From CAZLMW01 sp964560875 (GTDB taxonomy: Bacteria; Myxococcota_A; UBA9042): a stretch of DNA of 51,348 nucleotides. A model generated the notes under the pieces. It saw only the letters and a list, made by a program, of their open reading frames with translations, did no database searches and was not told the origin of the DNA. The stretch lies in assembly GCA_964560875.1 (NCBI GenBank), contig CAZLMW010000054.1:1-51348 (forward strand), read 5' to 3'. A program made the translations under genes and the position numbers. Below are positions 1 to 7,840 of the stretch, piece by piece. The stretch's first letter is position 1; each line of letters begins with the position of its first letter.

Positions 1-449
1 GCGGTGGGAACGCGGACAACCTCGATTTCTTCGTCTGCTTCGAGCGCTTGGCCCACGTGTTCCAAGCCTGTCGCGACATAGCCGACCATCCGCTCATCCG
101 AGCTTCCCGGAGCGGCGTAAAAGGCCATCAGTCTTTGCAGCGATGACGCCCGATAGCCCGTTTCTTCGGTGAATTCGCGGGCCGCGGCAGCCGTGGGGTC
201 CTCACCGCGGGTCATCGTCCCGGCCGGAAGCTCAAGCAACACCTTGCCGACCGTCCACCGGCGATTCCGGATCAGGATCACGTGGCCATCATCGACACCG
301 AGAATCACAACGGATCCAGGATGTTCGACCAACCCACGCTCGATACGGGATCCGTCGGACCCGGCGATGGTCGCGACCACAAAGCGCATCCTGGCGCTGT
401 CGTATAGCGGCTCACTTTTGCGAACACGCGGGTCAGAGTCGATCGGCAT
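1..449 (-). CDS. NUDIX hydrolase, ADP-ribose pyrophosphatase-like (3' end outside window)
   Basis: The frame begins at the ATG at 449 and runs off the left edge, so about 149 N-terminal residues are visible. They contain a Nudix box: G in ELPAGTMTRGED, then AAREFTEETGY, which fits GX5EX7REUXEEXGU and supplies the metal-binding glutamates. The preceding VLLELPAG and following FYAAPGSSDE resemble the ADP-ribose/NDP-sugar pyrophosphatase branch, which hydrolyses nucleoside diphosphates linked to a sugar in the cytoplasm. It starts 42 bp after the stop of the flavoprotein gene on the same strand and may be co-transcribed with it. Substrate assignment is inference; the NUDIX fold itself is clear. 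Confidence 0.85.
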   Translation of the reverse strand, partial: MPIDSDPRVRKSEPLYDSARMRFVVATIAGSDGSRIERGLVEHPGSVVILGVDDGHVILIRNRRWTVGKVLLELPAGTMTRGEDPTAAAAREFTEETGYRASSLQRLMAFYAAPGSSDERMVGYVATGLEHVGQALEADEEIEVVRVPT

Positions 450-491
450 CTGGTGTCTCGAGGGTACCCGGCTTTGCCATCAAAGGCGCGG

Positions 492-2708
492 CTACTCCAT
501 CGGACGGCCGAAGTGCTGCGAGACCTGCACGCCAGCTGACTTCAACAACCCGGTTGGCAACGTACCGCCCACACACACCACCACCTCGTCGTTGGCGATC
601 TCGGTGCCACATTCCTTGAGGACGATCGTGCCGTCGGTGATCTCGCCGATGTTCTTCTTGAGGTGCAGCTTGATGGTCCCGGCCCCGGCAAGCTCCGCGA
701 TGCGCTGCTGGTTGCGCTTTTTGGCGCGGTCAAAGCTGTCCCGACGGTAGATCAGGTGCACTTCCTCGGCGCCTGCCTCGACCAACGAGAGCACCGATTC
801 AAGCGCCGAGTCACCGCCGCCGGTCACCGCCATCTTGCGGCCCGCGAACTGGTCGGGTTCGAGCAGCGAGTACATCACCTTGGCCGACTCTTCACCGGGC
901 ACGCCAAGTTTTCGGGGCGTGCCGCGCCGTCCGACAGCCAGCAACACGCGCCGCGCGAGCACGTCATCGCCGCCCTTGACGACAACCCGAAAGCCCTTGC
1001 CCTCGCCGAGGGACTCGCAGTTGTCGACTTTGACGCCGGTACGCACCTCGTAGCCCGTCTTGGCCCGCACGTCGTCCCACAGCTCGACCAGCTCTTCCTT
1101 GGTGACGTCCCACATGCGCACCTTGCCGTAGATGGGCAGGTGCATCGGTTCGGTCATCACCAGCTTCCGCCTGGGGTAGTGATTGACGGCGCCGCCGCTG
1201 GCTTTTTCCTGTTCCAGGGTCACGTACGTCATGCCGCGCTCGATGCAGCCGAGCGATGCCGCGATTCCAGCCGGTCCGGCGCCGACGATGCAGACGTCCA
1301 CCATGCCATCGGGCAGCGATCCCTTGTCGGATTTACGCTGCTTGGCCAGGTGCGCCATCGCTTGGTTTGCCTGGCGGACCGCGTTGCGAATCAGGCCCAT
1401 GCCGGTCAGCTCGCCGATGAGGTAGATGCCGGGCACCGACGACTCGAAGTGCTGGCTCACCTCGGGGATATCGACGCCGCGTTTGAAGTTGCCGAAGACG
1501 AGCGTGATCGCCTGCACCGGGCAGCCGCGGTAGCACTCGCCGTGACCGACGCAGAGGCTCGGTTCGGTCAGTCGGGAGCGCGCGTCGAGCATCGAGAGGA
1601 TGTCGCCCTCGGGACAGGCCTGCACGCACGAGCCGCTGCCCATGCACACGTTTGGATCGATATAGGGGTGCAGCGTGGGCGGCGGCGCGGGAGGCGGATC
1701 GTCGGACGCCTCTTGCTTGACCTTGGGGCGACGGCGTTTGCGGCGGAAGTCGATCTCAAGCGCGACGGCGAGCAGGAAAGGAGACAGCGCGGCGAGCCCC
1801 CATGGCCAGAGCGGGTCGGGGAGGTTCCAGCCAAATCCCACCTCGAAGGCGCTGCGGATGTGCGCGTAGGCCGTGTAAGCCATGACGAGCGCAAAGAAGA
1901 GATGGATGTTGCGCCACGACCGAAGGATGCGGCTCGTCGCGCCCGCGAGCTGGTAGGCCTGTCCGCTGTGCAGCGCTTCACGCGCGTCGCTTTCGATGGA
2001 TTCAAGGGCCGCGCCCGACCATTCGCCCTTGAGCGCGTCGAGATGTTTGGACAGCGCGACGGACGCCGAAACTCGCCGGAGAGGTTCGCCCGGAATGCGC
2101 AGCAACGCCTTGATGAGGTTTCGCTCTGGCTTGACGTTGACCTGCGATTTCTCTGTGATTTCGGTAACGAGGGGATGATCGGCGCCAAGCTGGTCGCGCA
2201 GGGCTCGCAAGCTCTGTTCTGTTCGCCCGTGAAGGCCTTTGGGCTCCTCTTCGCCCGTCGCGGTGTGGGGCACGAGCGCATAGATGTAGCGGCCGATGAT
2301 GCCGGTGACGACGAGGACGATGACCGCGTAGGCCGAGAACTTGGCCGCTTCCGAGCGAATCTCGAACGTGGCATGCAACGCGATAAGACCGCCGCCAAGC
2401 AGCCCGAACAGCATGTGGGCCGTCATCCACGATCGCAGGTGGCCCAGCTTGCGAAGCACCCGCATCCGCCGCCGGACGGCGTACAGCAGGTTGAGGAAGA
2501 AGAAGACGACCGCCGTTGTGCCCAGCCAGCGGCCGATGGTGCCGCCCGATTTCAGGTCGTCGTAGCGATCGTGGTCGATGCGGGCGTCGATCGGCAGCTC
2601 GTAGAAGTCCTGGTACCACGTGTAGACGAGGACCAGGACCGCGGTCGCGACGAACAGCGCGCCGAGATCGACCATCGCGCGGACTTTGCGGGTTTGGGCG
2701 CGGCTCAT
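492..2708 (-). CDS. Membrane b-haem / Fe-S / FAD-NAD(P) oxidoreductase fusion
   Basis: 738 residues. Residues 1-320 hold about six hydrophobic segments with histidines at about 89, 98, 112, 269 and 283, as expected for a ferric-reductase-like b-type cytochrome. A Pro-rich linker leads to two ferredoxin-like motifs at 355-365 (CMGSGSCVQACP) and 386-396 (CVGHGECYRGCP). In both, the second Cys of the usual CxxCxxC is replaced (Ser, His). Residues 470-738 form a thioredoxin-reductase/YpdA-type flavoprotein with an FAD site (GAGPAGIAAS) and a second dinucleotide site (VTGGGDSALES). No CxxC redox pair is seen. The start overlaps the upstream barrel gene by ATGA (2705-2708), so the two are probably translationally coupled. 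Inferred role: electron transfer between NAD(P)H or quinone and the multihaem cytochromes encoded upstream; the direction is unknown. Confidence 0.85.
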   Translation of the reverse strand: MSRAQTRKVRAMVDLGALFVATAVLVLVYTWYQDFYELPIDARIDHDRYDDLKSGGTIGRWLGTTAVVFFFLNLLYAVRRRMRVLRKLGHLRSWMTAHMLFGLLGGGLIALHATFEIRSEAAKFSAYAVIVLVVTGIIGRYIYALVPHTATGEEEPKGLHGRTEQSLRALRDQLGADHPLVTEITEKSQVNVKPERNLIKALLRIPGEPLRRVSASVALSKHLDALKGEWSGAALESIESDAREALHSGQAYQLAGATSRILRSWRNIHLFFALVMAYTAYAHIRSAFEVGFGWNLPDPLWPWGLAALSPFLLAVALEIDFRRKRRRPKVKQEASDDPPPAPPPTLHPYIDPNVCMGSGSCVQACPEGDILSMLDARSRLTEPSLCVGHGECYRGCPVQAITLVFGNFKRGVDIPEVSQHFESSVPGIYLIGELTGMGLIRNAVRQANQAMAHLAKQRKSDKGSLPDGMVDVCIVGAGPAGIAASLGCIERGMTYVTLEQEKASGGAVNHYPRRKLVMTEPMHLPIYGKVRMWDVTKEELVELWDDVRAKTGYEVRTGVKVDNCESLGEGKGFRVVVKGGDDVLARRVLLAVGRRGTPRKLGVPGEESAKVMYSLLEPDQFAGRKMAVTGGGDSALESVLSLVEAGAEEVHLIYRRDSFDRAKKRNQQRIAELAGAGTIKLHLKKNIGEITDGTIVLKECGTEIANDEVVVCVGGTLPTGLLKSAGVQVSQHFGRPME

Positions 2709-4498
2709 GGCAGGCTCCGGCGGACCAACAGTGCGGCGTCGTAGAAGTTGACGCGTTCATCGCCGTAGAAGGACTCCATCTGCAGCGCTCGGTCGGCTCC
2801 GATGGTGGCGGTAACGGTCCAGGGCGGTCCAAACCAGTCGGCGGACAGGCGCGCTCGGACTCGGGTGGCTTCGGCGTCGACCGGCCAGACGCGCGAGTTG
2901 GTGCCGGACAGGCGCATGCCCAGTCCCAGCGATCGATTCACCCGGTAGCGGCCGCCCGCGAACAAGCTGCTGCGGTCGATGTGCCCGTTGCGTTGTTCGG
3001 AGCTTGTTTCGGCCTTCTCGATGGTCTGGACGAGCCCCATTTGGTGGGATCCACCCGCGTAGATCGACCAATCGGTGCCAGCAAAACCGCCGCTCAGTCC
3101 GGCACCCACGCGCCCACCGTCGAAGCGATCATCGGCGTCGGCCCACCCGCCAAAGAGCATCGGGCTCAGCCACGGTCCGTCCGCCCTGCGCCAGTCGAGG
3201 GAAACGACGGCGTTGTGACGGTCGGAGAGGATGAGCGCGTCGGTCGGCATCGTCGCGAGGACCTCGTTCCAAGCCTGGGTTGCGTAGTAGCTGTAGCGCA
3301 CACGAGCGACGGCGTCGGCGAATCGTTGGCTGGTGAAGCCGAGCCAGGCGCGGTGCAGGCGTATGGGTGAGCTGTTGAAGCGGCTGTACCCGGTCGGCAA
3401 GTCGGGTTGGCCGAGCGCCAAATCGAGGTCGGCGTTGATGGTGCCAAAACCGCGTTGATGGTGCACGCGGACGCCGAATAGCTGCCGGTCGAGCCCGCCG
3501 TCGTAGAGGCTGCCGCTGTAGCCAAAGGTCGCGTGCGTATCGATGCCGCCCGCGCTGGATTCGTAGCCCACCGCCGCGCCGAATCGTTGCACTCCCGCGA
3601 CGAGGCGCGAGCTCACGATGTCGGGACCGAGACCGCCGTACGCCGACACGCGGATCGCGTCGCCGACCCTGAATCCAACCGCGGCGCCGTCGACGGTCTG
3701 CCAACCCGAACCGTCCGCGACCTGGATACGTCCGCCGCGCGCGTTCCATGACCGATTTGCCGAACGCTGCGTGCCGAATTCGAGGCGCCGGATCTCGAGC
3801 AACCTGCGCGCCCGCTGGCCTCCCTGGTCCGTGCCGATGGTGTCGACGTAGACGGAGAGGTCGTGCGCATAGGCGATCGGCAAACCGAAAAGACGTGGCG
3901 CTTCGAGCCGACTGCCGAGCCGCATCTGCAGCCACGTCTGCCTGGGCAACGCACGGCGCACCGCGATCCCGATGAGGCGGATATCCCCGCGAACCTTATC
4001 GCCCCCGGCCGCATGGGCGCTGACGCCTCGCCACTTGACCAACTCACGCGGCTTGGAGCGCACGATGACCCAATCGCCGCCTTGCAGGGCAACGACCACT
4101 TCACGCGCTTTTTCGATCTGCCAGTCGCGCCCCGTCCGATCAAATTTTGGCGGCGCAGCGGCGACTTTTCCGTCCTTGGTCTGCTTGTAGACGGCCAGTT
4201 TTGTGCCGACCCGCACCCGCGCCCTGCGCGCGACCTTGATGAGCGCCCGGTTGTCGTACACAGCGAGAACCTGCAGCGACTTTCCCGACTTGCCCGAGCG
4301 CTTGAGCAACCCGCCCGCAGCGACCCGCTCACCCTTGGCGAGCTCCACGTACGCGGTTCCGTACGGCGCGTTCTTCGTCGGCCCCGTCACTGCTTTGACG
4401 ACAGCCGCGTCGACTCGTCCAGCCGCGCATAGACCAACCACACCGGCGAGCAGCAAGGTCGCGGCGGCGAGAACAGGTCGGGCGAAGAAGCGGCGCAT
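2705..4498 (-). CDS. Probable outer-membrane beta-barrel protein of the cytochrome locus
   Basis: 597 residues with a signal peptide (MRRFFARPVLAAATLLLAG, cleavage near residue 31). A compact N-terminal part of about 90 residues looks like an SH3-type beta domain, with alternating LKR, VLAVYDNRALIKV and VRVGTKLAVYK. From about residue 190 to the end there are many short alternating-hydrophobic strands with aromatic girdles (VAGVQRFGAAVGYES, RVRYSYYATQAW, WSIYAGGSHQMG), typical of a transmembrane barrel. I do not recognise a named family. The gene lies 15 bp after the 13-haem cytochrome and overlaps the flavoprotein gene by 4 bp. The context suggests the porin partner of a porin-cytochrome conduit. 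A structural barrel without electron-transfer function is the alternative. Confidence 0.7.
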   Translation of the reverse strand: MRRFFARPVLAAATLLLAGVVGLCAAGRVDAAVVKAVTGPTKNAPYGTAYVELAKGERVAAGGLLKRSGKSGKSLQVLAVYDNRALIKVARRARVRVGTKLAVYKQTKDGKVAAAPPKFDRTGRDWQIEKAREVVVALQGGDWVIVRSKPRELVKWRGVSAHAAGGDKVRGDIRLIGIAVRRALPRQTWLQMRLGSRLEAPRLFGLPIAYAHDLSVYVDTIGTDQGGQRARRLLEIRRLEFGTQRSANRSWNARGGRIQVADGSGWQTVDGAAVGFRVGDAIRVSAYGGLGPDIVSSRLVAGVQRFGAAVGYESSAGGIDTHATFGYSGSLYDGGLDRQLFGVRVHHQRGFGTINADLDLALGQPDLPTGYSRFNSSPIRLHRAWLGFTSQRFADAVARVRYSYYATQAWNEVLATMPTDALILSDRHNAVVSLDWRRADGPWLSPMLFGGWADADDRFDGGRVGAGLSGGFAGTDWSIYAGGSHQMGLVQTIEKAETSSEQRNGHIDRSSLFAGGRYRVNRSLGLGMRLSGTNSRVWPVDAEATRVRARLSADWFGPPWTVTATIGADRALQMESFYGDERVNFYDAALLVRRSLP

Positions 4499-4513
4499 GG
4501 GTCGTGGCAGGTC

Positions 4514-5698
4514 CTAGAGTTTTCCGGTGGGGTGGCAGCTCTTGCAAGCCGTGTTCTTGTACTGGAAGCCGCCGATATGTTTGTGCAAGGCCTCGGTGCG
4601 GGTCTTCTCGTGCGTGCCGTCGTGACAGCCGGTGCACTCGAACTTGCCGCCGCCGATGCCCTGGGTGTGACAGCTGCTGCACTGGCCGCCGCCCGCGAAC
4701 TTGCGGTGTGGTCCGGACTGCAGGGCGAACCACTTCTCGTGGAACCCGGGGCGCAGGAATTTCCAGCCGAATGATTGGTGGCAGTTGTCGCAGGTGTCGC
4801 CGAAGCCGAGCGCCTTGTGGTTGGGATAGGCCTTGTCGCGCGCCGGTTGGTGGCAGCCGATGCAAAAACGGCTCTGGTCGCTGAACTTGCCGGTCGTGTG
4901 GCAGGTCTTGCAGGCGGTGATCTCGGCGTGGCGACCGAGCAGCGGCCACCAGATGCTGTGGTCGACGCGGGCAGGCGACCAGGCGAACGTCGAGTGGCAT
5001 TGGTTGCAGCCGGTGCTCAGCTGGTCGTGCGGGAAATAGCCGACGGCGAGCGCGGTCTTCTTGTGGCAGCCATCGCACGTGGCCGGGGTGCCTCGGTAGG
5101 TGTCGCGACCGCGCCGGGTGTGACAGGAACGGCAGGCGACGAACGTGTGCGCGCCGGTGAGCGGAAAGCGCGTCGCGTCGTGTTTGGGAAAGCGCCGGGG
5201 TCGATTCCAGGTGGTCGTGGTGTGGCAGTCCTCGCAACGTTTGCCGAGCTCGCCGCGGTGGGCATCAAGGCCGTTGCTGTCGGTGTGACAGGCGACGCAT
5301 TCCCGGGGGACCTTGCCGGCGCGCCGGTGCGGTTTGTGACAGCCGACGCAGGGCGCCGTCTTGTGCGCTCCGAACAGCGGCACACCGGTCTTTCGGTGGT
5401 CGAACGTGATGCGCTTGGGGATCGCCGACCAGCCCGCCGTCGTGTGGCAAACGTGACACTGCCACGTCATCTTGGTCTTGCTGGCTGCGGCCTTCTTCGC
5501 CGTCTTGGGGCCCGACTTGGCGGCCTTCTTGGGCGTGGGGCTGGCCTTTTTCACCACGACGGATGTCTTCTTGTGCGCTGGATCGGACTTTTCGGCCACT
5601 GGATTTGCCTTCTTCGGCGTCGCTCCATGCGCGGTCCCCGTCGCACACAACAGCAACGCGCTCAACGCCATCCAAAACGGGGCCTTGCACCCGTTCAT
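4514..5698 (-). CDS. Secreted c-type cytochrome with 13 CxxCH haem motifs
   Basis: About 394 residues from the ATG at 5698, which gives a clean signal peptide (MNGCKAPFWMALSALLLCAT...AHG). An ATG at 5731 is also possible. After export comes a Lys/Ala/Pro-rich linker (residues 27-75), then 13 CxxCH motifs that I counted, from CHVCH to CKSCH near the C-terminus. Three are preceded by a block of the form HxxTxxxLxGxH (for example FDHRKTGVPLFGAH), whose His residues are plausible distal ligands. The protein is expected in the periplasm or at the outer membrane as a multihaem electron carrier. It starts 38 bp after the 23-haem gene and 15 bp before the barrel gene. Confidence 0.9.
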   Translation of the reverse strand: MNGCKAPFWMALSALLLCATGTAHGATPKKANPVAEKSDPAHKKTSVVVKKASPTPKKAAKSGPKTAKKAAASKTKMTWQCHVCHTTAGWSAIPKRITFDHRKTGVPLFGAHKTAPCVGCHKPHRRAGKVPRECVACHTDSNGLDAHRGELGKRCEDCHTTTTWNRPRRFPKHDATRFPLTGAHTFVACRSCHTRRGRDTYRGTPATCDGCHKKTALAVGYFPHDQLSTGCNQCHSTFAWSPARVDHSIWWPLLGRHAEITACKTCHTTGKFSDQSRFCIGCHQPARDKAYPNHKALGFGDTCDNCHQSFGWKFLRPGFHEKWFALQSGPHRKFAGGGQCSSCHTQGIGGGKFECTGCHDGTHEKTRTEALHKHIGGFQYKNTACKSCHPTGKL

Positions 5699-5736
5699 CG
5701 AGCGCCAATCACCACCATAAACCGCGGACATGCGCC

Positions 5737-7614
5737 TCATTTCTTGTCCGCGTGGGGGTTGAAGTGACAGGTCTCGCACGCCGCCTGGCCGAGCCGATAG
5801 ACAACGACCTTTTCCGCCTTGCCCGACGTTCCCTGGATCGCGACGGGGCGGTGGCAGCTCTTGCAGTCGACCTGGGCGTGTTTGCCGGCGAGTGAAAAGC
5901 GCGTCTTCTTGGCGTGATCGAACGACTCGATGGAAAACCCTTTGCGCACGGTGTGGCAATCGCTGCAGGTCTTCTCGGGGCCGTTGCTGCGGAACTGCCG
6001 CGCGTGCGGATCGGAGTGGCAATCGGCGCAGAGCTTGGAGGTACCCGTAAACCGCACCGGCCCCGGGTCGTCGGCGGCTTGTTTGGCGGCCGCAAGCGTA
6101 TGGCCCGGACGCGTATGACACTGGCTACACTTGGCGTCCTTGTGCGCGCCCTGCAACGGGAATCGCGACGCCTGGTGGTTGAACTGCAGATCGGCGAACT
6201 TGGTCTCCTGGTGACATTCCCAGCACTCGAGCGATGGCTTGCGGCGGTCGAATTGGCCTCCATGTGGCCGGCCGTGACAGCCCGTGCACCGGCTATCGAT
6301 CCCGATCAGCTGGGCGATCGTCTTCTTGTCGTCGTCGGCGCGCTCGGTCTTGGGGTGGCAGGCCCCGCATGGCACAACGCGGTGGGCATAACGCAGCGCG
6401 AAACGGGTCTGTTTGTGGCTATCGAGGTCGAAGCTGGCCGGCGCAAAACCGCTTTCGCTGTGGCAGGTCTCGCACGTATCGCCGCCTTTGACCGACTTGA
6501 AGTCGCCGTGCGGGTCGTAGTGGCAATCGGTGCACTTTTCGCCGCGGGTAGCGCGGAACCGGTATTCGTAATCTCCCGACGGGGCGTGGCACTTGGTGCA
6601 CTTGATACGGCGGTGCCGACCCCGCAGCCGGAACCCGGTGAGCTTGTGGTTGAAGCGTTTGCTGTCGATGTCGCGAAACCGCGTCTCCTTGTGGCACTCG
6701 GCGCACTTATCGCCGAGGCGCTTTTTGTGCGCGTCCTTGTGACATGAACCGCACGTCGCCTTGAGCCCCGTGAACGCGGCCAATCGCTTGGCGGGCGTGG
6801 CTGCCTTCTTCTTGCGCTTGGTGTGGCACTTCTCGCAGGCCAGCTTCTCGTGGCTGTGGCGCAGCGGCAGGGCCAACTTCTTGTGCAAGCGCATCGCGGC
6901 GGCGCGCGTCACCTTGTCGAAGCCCTTGATGGTGTGGCAGTCCTTGCAGTCGATGCCGCGGCTGTGATTCTTGACCGGCTCGCTGTGACAATCGTTGCAG
7001 GCCGCGAACTTGAGGCCGCGATACTTGCCCTTGGTGCCGGTGCCCTTGTGGCAGTCCTTGCAAGCGACGTCTTTGTGTTTGCCGCGCAGCTTGAACTTGG
7101 CCTTGTCGTGGTTGAACCGGGTCGCGGGCGCGAACGCTTTTTCGATGTGACAGCTCTTGCAGTCGCCGCCGAGCGTCGGCTTGTGCGGATCGGTGTGGCA
7201 GCTCTTGCACGCCTGTTGCAGCCCCATCCATCGGCCCGGTTTCTTATGGCAGTTCGCGCACTGCAGCTTGGTGTGTTTGCCGACGAGCTTGAAGCCGGTC
7301 TTGCGGTGGTCAAAGTGCGCTTCGGGGCGCCAGCGGATCATCCGAAAGTCGCGGCCGCGGTGGTCGCGGTGGCACTTCGCGCAGGGTTTGCCCGACGCCC
7401 TGGTCATCTTCCAGTGGTATTTGCTCTGCTTGGCTTCCTTGTGGCAGTCGAGGCACTTGTCGTCGGTGACGCCTTTTTGGGGCGTGTGGCACTTGGTGCA
7501 CTTGCCTTTACCTTCGAGCTTGCTGTGACTGCGCGCCAGCGGACCGGGCGACGTGGACAGCGCGGCGGCGTCACCGGCACCGAGCGAGACCATCATCATC
7601 GCAAGGCCCACCAC
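5737..7614 (-). CDS. Secreted c-type cytochrome with 23 CxxCH haem motifs
   Basis: About 625 residues if started at the GTG at 7614. ATG codons at 7593-7599 lie inside the hydrophobic signal (VVGLAMMMVSLGAGDAAA) and would shorten it. I counted 23 CxxCH motifs from CTKCH to CETCH, spread evenly, with Lys-rich intervening sequence. At least seven copies of a repeat FxHxxTxFxLxGxH directly precede a CxxCH, as in FDHRKTGFKLVGKH and FNHDKAKFKLRGKH. The same repeat occurs in the neighbouring 13-haem protein, suggesting internal duplication from a shared ancestor. Expected to be periplasmic or surface exposed and to act as an electron wire. It is the first gene of the minus-strand redox operon. No enzymatic (non-CxxCH) haem site was recognised. 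Confidence 0.9.
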   Translation of the reverse strand: MVGLAMMMVSLGAGDAAALSTSPGPLARSHSKLEGKGKCTKCHTPQKGVTDDKCLDCHKEAKQSKYHWKMTRASGKPCAKCHRDHRGRDFRMIRWRPEAHFDHRKTGFKLVGKHTKLQCANCHKKPGRWMGLQQACKSCHTDPHKPTLGGDCKSCHIEKAFAPATRFNHDKAKFKLRGKHKDVACKDCHKGTGTKGKYRGLKFAACNDCHSEPVKNHSRGIDCKDCHTIKGFDKVTRAAAMRLHKKLALPLRHSHEKLACEKCHTKRKKKAATPAKRLAAFTGLKATCGSCHKDAHKKRLGDKCAECHKETRFRDIDSKRFNHKLTGFRLRGRHRRIKCTKCHAPSGDYEYRFRATRGEKCTDCHYDPHGDFKSVKGGDTCETCHSESGFAPASFDLDSHKQTRFALRYAHRVVPCGACHPKTERADDDKKTIAQLIGIDSRCTGCHGRPHGGQFDRRKPSLECWECHQETKFADLQFNHQASRFPLQGAHKDAKCSQCHTRPGHTLAAAKQAADDPGPVRFTGTSKLCADCHSDPHARQFRSNGPEKTCSDCHTVRKGFSIESFDHAKKTRFSLAGKHAQVDCKSCHRPVAIQGTSGKAEKVVVYRLGQAACETCHFNPHADKK

Positions 7615-7840
7615 ATACCGTGCGATGACGGCGCAGCGATACGATGGAAAGCGACGTGGTCCGGGGCCAGGCAGCACAAGCGGTCCATGGCCACGCACAG
7701 GACGAGGCCGGCGCGTGGTGGCGGTGATAATGGGGACTTGAGGCCTCCGAGTGTTGCGCCCCGGCCGTTTCTGGGCAAGTGCACGTGTCGGATCGTTGCG
7801 GTAAAGTGCGCCGCCTCGCTTCTTCGCCTCCGGAGCTGTC
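7615..7840. promoter_or_regulatory. Divergent intergenic region, cytochrome operon / phosphosugar mutase
   Basis: This 226-bp spacer separates the minus-strand cytochrome operon from the plus-strand mutase, so promoters for both should lie here. I see no clear consensus -35/-10 pair, palindromic operator or hairpin. Confidence 0.35.

Noticed and set aside
663..2744. Long plus-strand open frame of 693 codons opposite the flavoprotein gene
   Set aside because: It mirrors codon bias of a GC-rich gene; the minus-strand protein has clear b-haem, Fe-S and FAD motifs, the plus-strand one has none.
5699..6121. N-terminal extension of the 13-haem cytochrome beyond 5698-5731
   Set aside because: It would run through the 3' end of the 23-haem gene in another frame and would bury the signal peptide.
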